This document shows positions 62,145 through 64,000 of a stretch of DNA of 64,000 nt, in pieces. The notes beneath the pieces were generated by a model. It saw only the letters and a program-made list of their open reading frames with translations, searched no databases and was not told where the DNA came from. Source of the DNA: CAZAKZ01 sp964485695. Lineage in GTDB: Bacteria; Planctomycetota; JAFGQW01. How positions within the stretch are numbered: the stretch's first letter is position 1; each line of letters begins with the position of its first letter. The position numbers were made by a program, and so were the translations under genes. The stretch covers positions 23,681 through 87,680 of the forward strand of contig CAZAKZ010000005.1 of assembly GCA_964485695.1 (NCBI GenBank), written 5' to 3'.

Positions 62145-62951
62145 TCAGGGAGATGTTCCGTCCGGCGGACCCGCATACAGGGGAAGAAGGATATCGACCC
62201 GGGTTCCTCCCTGCTCGACATTGTGCACCCGGACGTCCCCGCCATGGCTCTGGAAGATCCCCCGCGCCGCGCAGAGGCCCAGGCCCGTTCCCTCGCCGAC
62301 CTCCTTGGTGCTGAAGAAGGGGTCGAAAATCCGCGTCAGGTTTTCTTCCGAGATCCCTGGACCGTCGTCGAAAATGGAGATCTTGACCCGGGAGGAATCC
62401 TGGGTCACCTCGACCCGGATGTGCCCCCCCTCCAGCACGGCATCCCTGGCATTTGCCATGACGTTGAAGAGCCCCCGGGCCAGCTGGCTGGGATTGCCCA
62501 TGACCACAACGGGACGATCGGCTCCGATCACCTCGATGGTGGCCTTCTTCAGATCGAGATCGTTCCGGAAGAGAACCAGATTCAGCTCCAGGAGGCCGAG
62601 AATATCCAGGGGAAAGGGATCCCCCTCTTCCCGGGTGGAGAAATCGAGGAGAGCGTCCACGATGCGCTTGCAGCGCAGGGCCGAGGATTCGATCCTGTCC
62701 AGGTTGTCCAGAGCCAGGTCCCGGTCCAGATCTCCGTTCTTCAGACTCCGGATCATGAGCTGGACAAAGCCAAGCACCCCCTGGAGGGGATTGTTGATCT
62801 CATGCGCCACGCCCCGGGCCAGGCGCCCGATGGCAGCCTCCTTTTCCACCTGAACAGAGAGCTCCTGGTCTTTCTGGAGCACCTGGATGCGGTGGGTCAG
62901 GGATTCGATCCGGGCCTCGAGGCTGGCAACCAGTTCATCGGTGGTATTCAC
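62145..62951 (-). CDS. Soluble sensor histidine kinase
   Basis: A 268-residue kinase without membrane segments. A short N-terminal coiled coil (about 5-35) precedes H-box RGVAHEINNPLQGV with His50. The ATPase domain has NVMANARDAV, DDGPGIS and GTGLGLCAARGIFQSHGG. It lies 32 bp downstream of the response-regulator gene in the same direction, so the two are probably a pair. It has no own sensor domain and may be driven by a partner. Confidence 0.85.
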   Translation of the reverse strand: MNTTDELVASLEARIESLTHRIQVLQKDQELSVQVEKEAAIGRLARGVAHEINNPLQGVLGFVQLMIRSLKNGDLDRDLALDNLDRIESSALRCKRIVDALLDFSTREEGDPFPLDILGLLELNLVLFRNDLDLKKATIEVIGADRPVVVMGNPSQLARGLFNVMANARDAVLEGGHIRVEVTQDSSRVKISIFDDGPGISEENLTRIFDPFFSTKEVGEGTGLGLCAARGIFQSHGGDVRVHNVEQGGTRVDILLPLYAGPPDGTSP

Positions 62952-62983
62952 GTCGACGGTAATCCCCCCAAATCCGGGCCGCG

Positions 62984-63559
62984 TTATACCATATCCAGTG
63001 ACTTGAAGACCCGGTTCTTGATGTCCTCGAATTTGAACGGCTTGGCAATGAAATCATCGGCACCGGCCGCGAGGACTTCCTTGGTCTTCTTCCCCTTGAG
63101 AAGACCGGACATGATGATGATACGGGTGTTCTTGACAGCAGGATTCTGCCGGATCAGCTGGGTCACCTCCAGACCGGTCACGTCTCCCAGGTTGTAGTCC
63201 AGCAGAATGAGATCCGGTTTGAAATCCACGGTGACCATGCCCGCTTCATACCCGCTGTGGGCGACCTTCAGTACAAAGAGACCCAGTTCCTCGAAGTCCT
63301 GCTCCAGAATCTCCGTCAAGCTCTTGTCGTCATCCGCGATGAGGATGCGCCTCCTGTGCGTCCCCTCCAGGCTCTTCATGGGGATGTCGTACTTGCGCAT
63401 GAAATTGACGAGGTTTTCCCGCGGAATCCGGCGGTCCTTGGAGCCGGGAATCTTGTACCCCTTGAGTTCGTTCGACTCGAACCACTTGATCACGGTGCGA
63501 ATGGTGACGTTGCAGATCTTGGCCACCTCGCCCGTTGTGAAGACTTCTTTGTTCCACAT
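62984..63559 (-). CDS. Response regulator with N-terminal excisionase/MerR-type HTH
   Basis: A 191-residue regulator with the domains in reverse of the usual order. Residues 5-55 form an excisionase (Xis/MerR-like) helix-turn-helix (TTGEVAKICNVTIRTVIKWF), and 70-190 a receiver domain with D76-D78, phosphoacceptor D121 and K173. The HTH is of the kind that binds AT-rich DNA by a wing. It is found in a few Planctomycetota and Deltaproteobacteria. The 20-bp palindrome at 63677-63696, 118 bp upstream of its start, may be its site. Confidence 0.87.
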   Translation of the reverse strand: MWNKEVFTTGEVAKICNVTIRTVIKWFESNELKGYKIPGSKDRRIPRENLVNFMRKYDIPMKSLEGTHRRRILIADDDKSLTEILEQDFEELGLFVLKVAHSGYEAGMVTVDFKPDLILLDYNLGDVTGLEVTQLIRQNPAVKNTRIIIMSGLLKGKKTKEVLAAGADDFIAKPFKFEDIKNRVFKSLDMV

Positions 63560-63676
63560 GGATTCCCTGGCGATCCTCGGGATCGCCCCTCACCTTCCGG
63601 CCTGGGTTCACCCGTCCGTTTCACCCATCGGCCAATCGGGTCTCGAAGGGTAGAGCCGGCTAAGTCAATTTATACA

Positions 63677-63696
63677 GTTTATAATAATTTATAAAC
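63677..63696. promoter_or_regulatory. AT-rich palindrome GTTTATAA-TAAT-TTATAAAC
   Basis: Perfect 8-bp arms in an AT-rich patch (63661-63740) of otherwise GC-rich DNA, upstream of the response-regulator gene. It is a candidate autoregulatory operator or promoter. The rest of 63560-63954 shows no gene. Confidence 0.5.
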
Positions 63697-63954
63697 CTCA
63701 AATACTACTCATACTTCGTATATCTGCAATTTTTTACCCTTATCGGCACCCCCGGGCCCGGTACCTGCACCTCGAGCGAGGCCGGATTTCACCGGGCCGA
63801 TTCCGATCCTGGCATGGTATTTTTAACCTTCTGGTATATAATAGGTAATAGTATTCTCCCCGTGGGGCGGCGGCGGGAAAGGTCGGAAATTTCAAGGGGA
63901 GAATCGCACGAAACTACGGACAGGTGGACTTCCGGCCCGTGGGTAGAAAAACGA

Positions 63955-64000
63955 TGGTGGGCGATACTGGACTTGAACCAGTGACCTCCACGATGTCAAC
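63955..64000 (-). tRNA. tRNA-Val(GAC), 3' part, cut by the window end
   Basis: On the minus strand the 3' end is visible: encoded CCA (63955-63957), acceptor ATCGCCC, T-arm ACTGG-TTCAAGT-CCAGT, and anticodon stem CGTGG with loop TTGACAT, anticodon GAC. The 5' half lies beyond the window. Confidence 0.88.

Noticed and set aside
1..64000. CRISPR arrays, rRNA genes, integrases or transposases
   Set aside because: No regularly spaced repeats, rRNA-like segments, or recombinase motifs were seen; the only non-coding mobile candidate is 27441-27621.

Overview
The window is GC-rich bacterial chromosome, almost fully coding, with most genes in long minus-strand operons joined by 4-bp ATGA/GTGA stop-start overlaps. 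Lipoprotein signals, a Wza-like outer-membrane polysaccharide exporter and periplasmic proteases indicate a diderm. A ferredoxin-linked 2-oxoacid oxidoreductase suggests anaerobic or facultative metabolism. The C-terminal domain of the beta-helix protein (14584-16311), the VWG-repeat propeller lipoprotein, a Minf_1886 family protein and an excisionase-HTH/receiver regulator recall Planctomycetota, Acidobacteriota or similar lineages. I favour Planctomycetota with low confidence, and no rRNA is present to settle it.

Layout. 1-4282: two plus-strand surface proteins (carboxypeptidase-regulatory repeats; VWA plus propeller lipoprotein) separated by a region of nested inverted repeats. 4301-7765: 2-oxoacid:ferredoxin oxidoreductase (alpha, gamma, and a ferredoxin-beta fusion) with an associated P-loop protein. 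7925-14334: the operon hemA-hemC-hemB-hemL followed, translationally coupled, by a sensor kinase and an OmpR-type regulator. 14584-17396: a secreted beta-helix protein and a TolB-like lipoprotein gene broken by an in-frame TGA. 17623-20649: one plus-strand gene fusing acetyl-CoA hydrolase/transferase, GNAT acetyltransferase and histone-deacetylase-like domains.

20655-31813 is an exopolysaccharide operon of the XrtA (PEP-CTERM) type: export lipoprotein, chain-length protein, ATPase, tyrosine kinase, three glycosyltransferases, an O-antigen-ligase-like protein and an asparagine-synthase-like amidotransferase. No exosortase is present. A 181-bp palindromic, MITE-like element sits between the tyrosine kinase and the first glycosyltransferase and supplies the latter's start codon. 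After a divergent regulatory region and a GAF histidine kinase, 33958-45511 is a minus-strand run of nucleotide-sugar genes (rfbB, rfbD, rfbA, C4-epimerases, wecB, glmS, UDP-xylose synthase) that should supply precursors to the polysaccharide locus, preceded by fecR-like, asd and a tiny membrane-protein gene.

45956-47943: biotin carboxylase and biotin carrier. 47965-49473: comM. 49765-52197: a C-terminal-processing protease with inserted Ca-binding-like repeats. 52241-57301: an operon with a divergent DnaA paralogue, tmk, holB, ricT and a Minf_1886 gene. 57547-63559: a TPR metalloprotease, a MATE transporter and a soluble kinase/response-regulator pair. The window ends inside a minus-strand tRNA-Val(GAC).

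Open reading frames antisense to these genes are long because of GC bias and were left out. Start sites were chosen from family alignment, Shine-Dalgarno sequence and overlap with neighbours.
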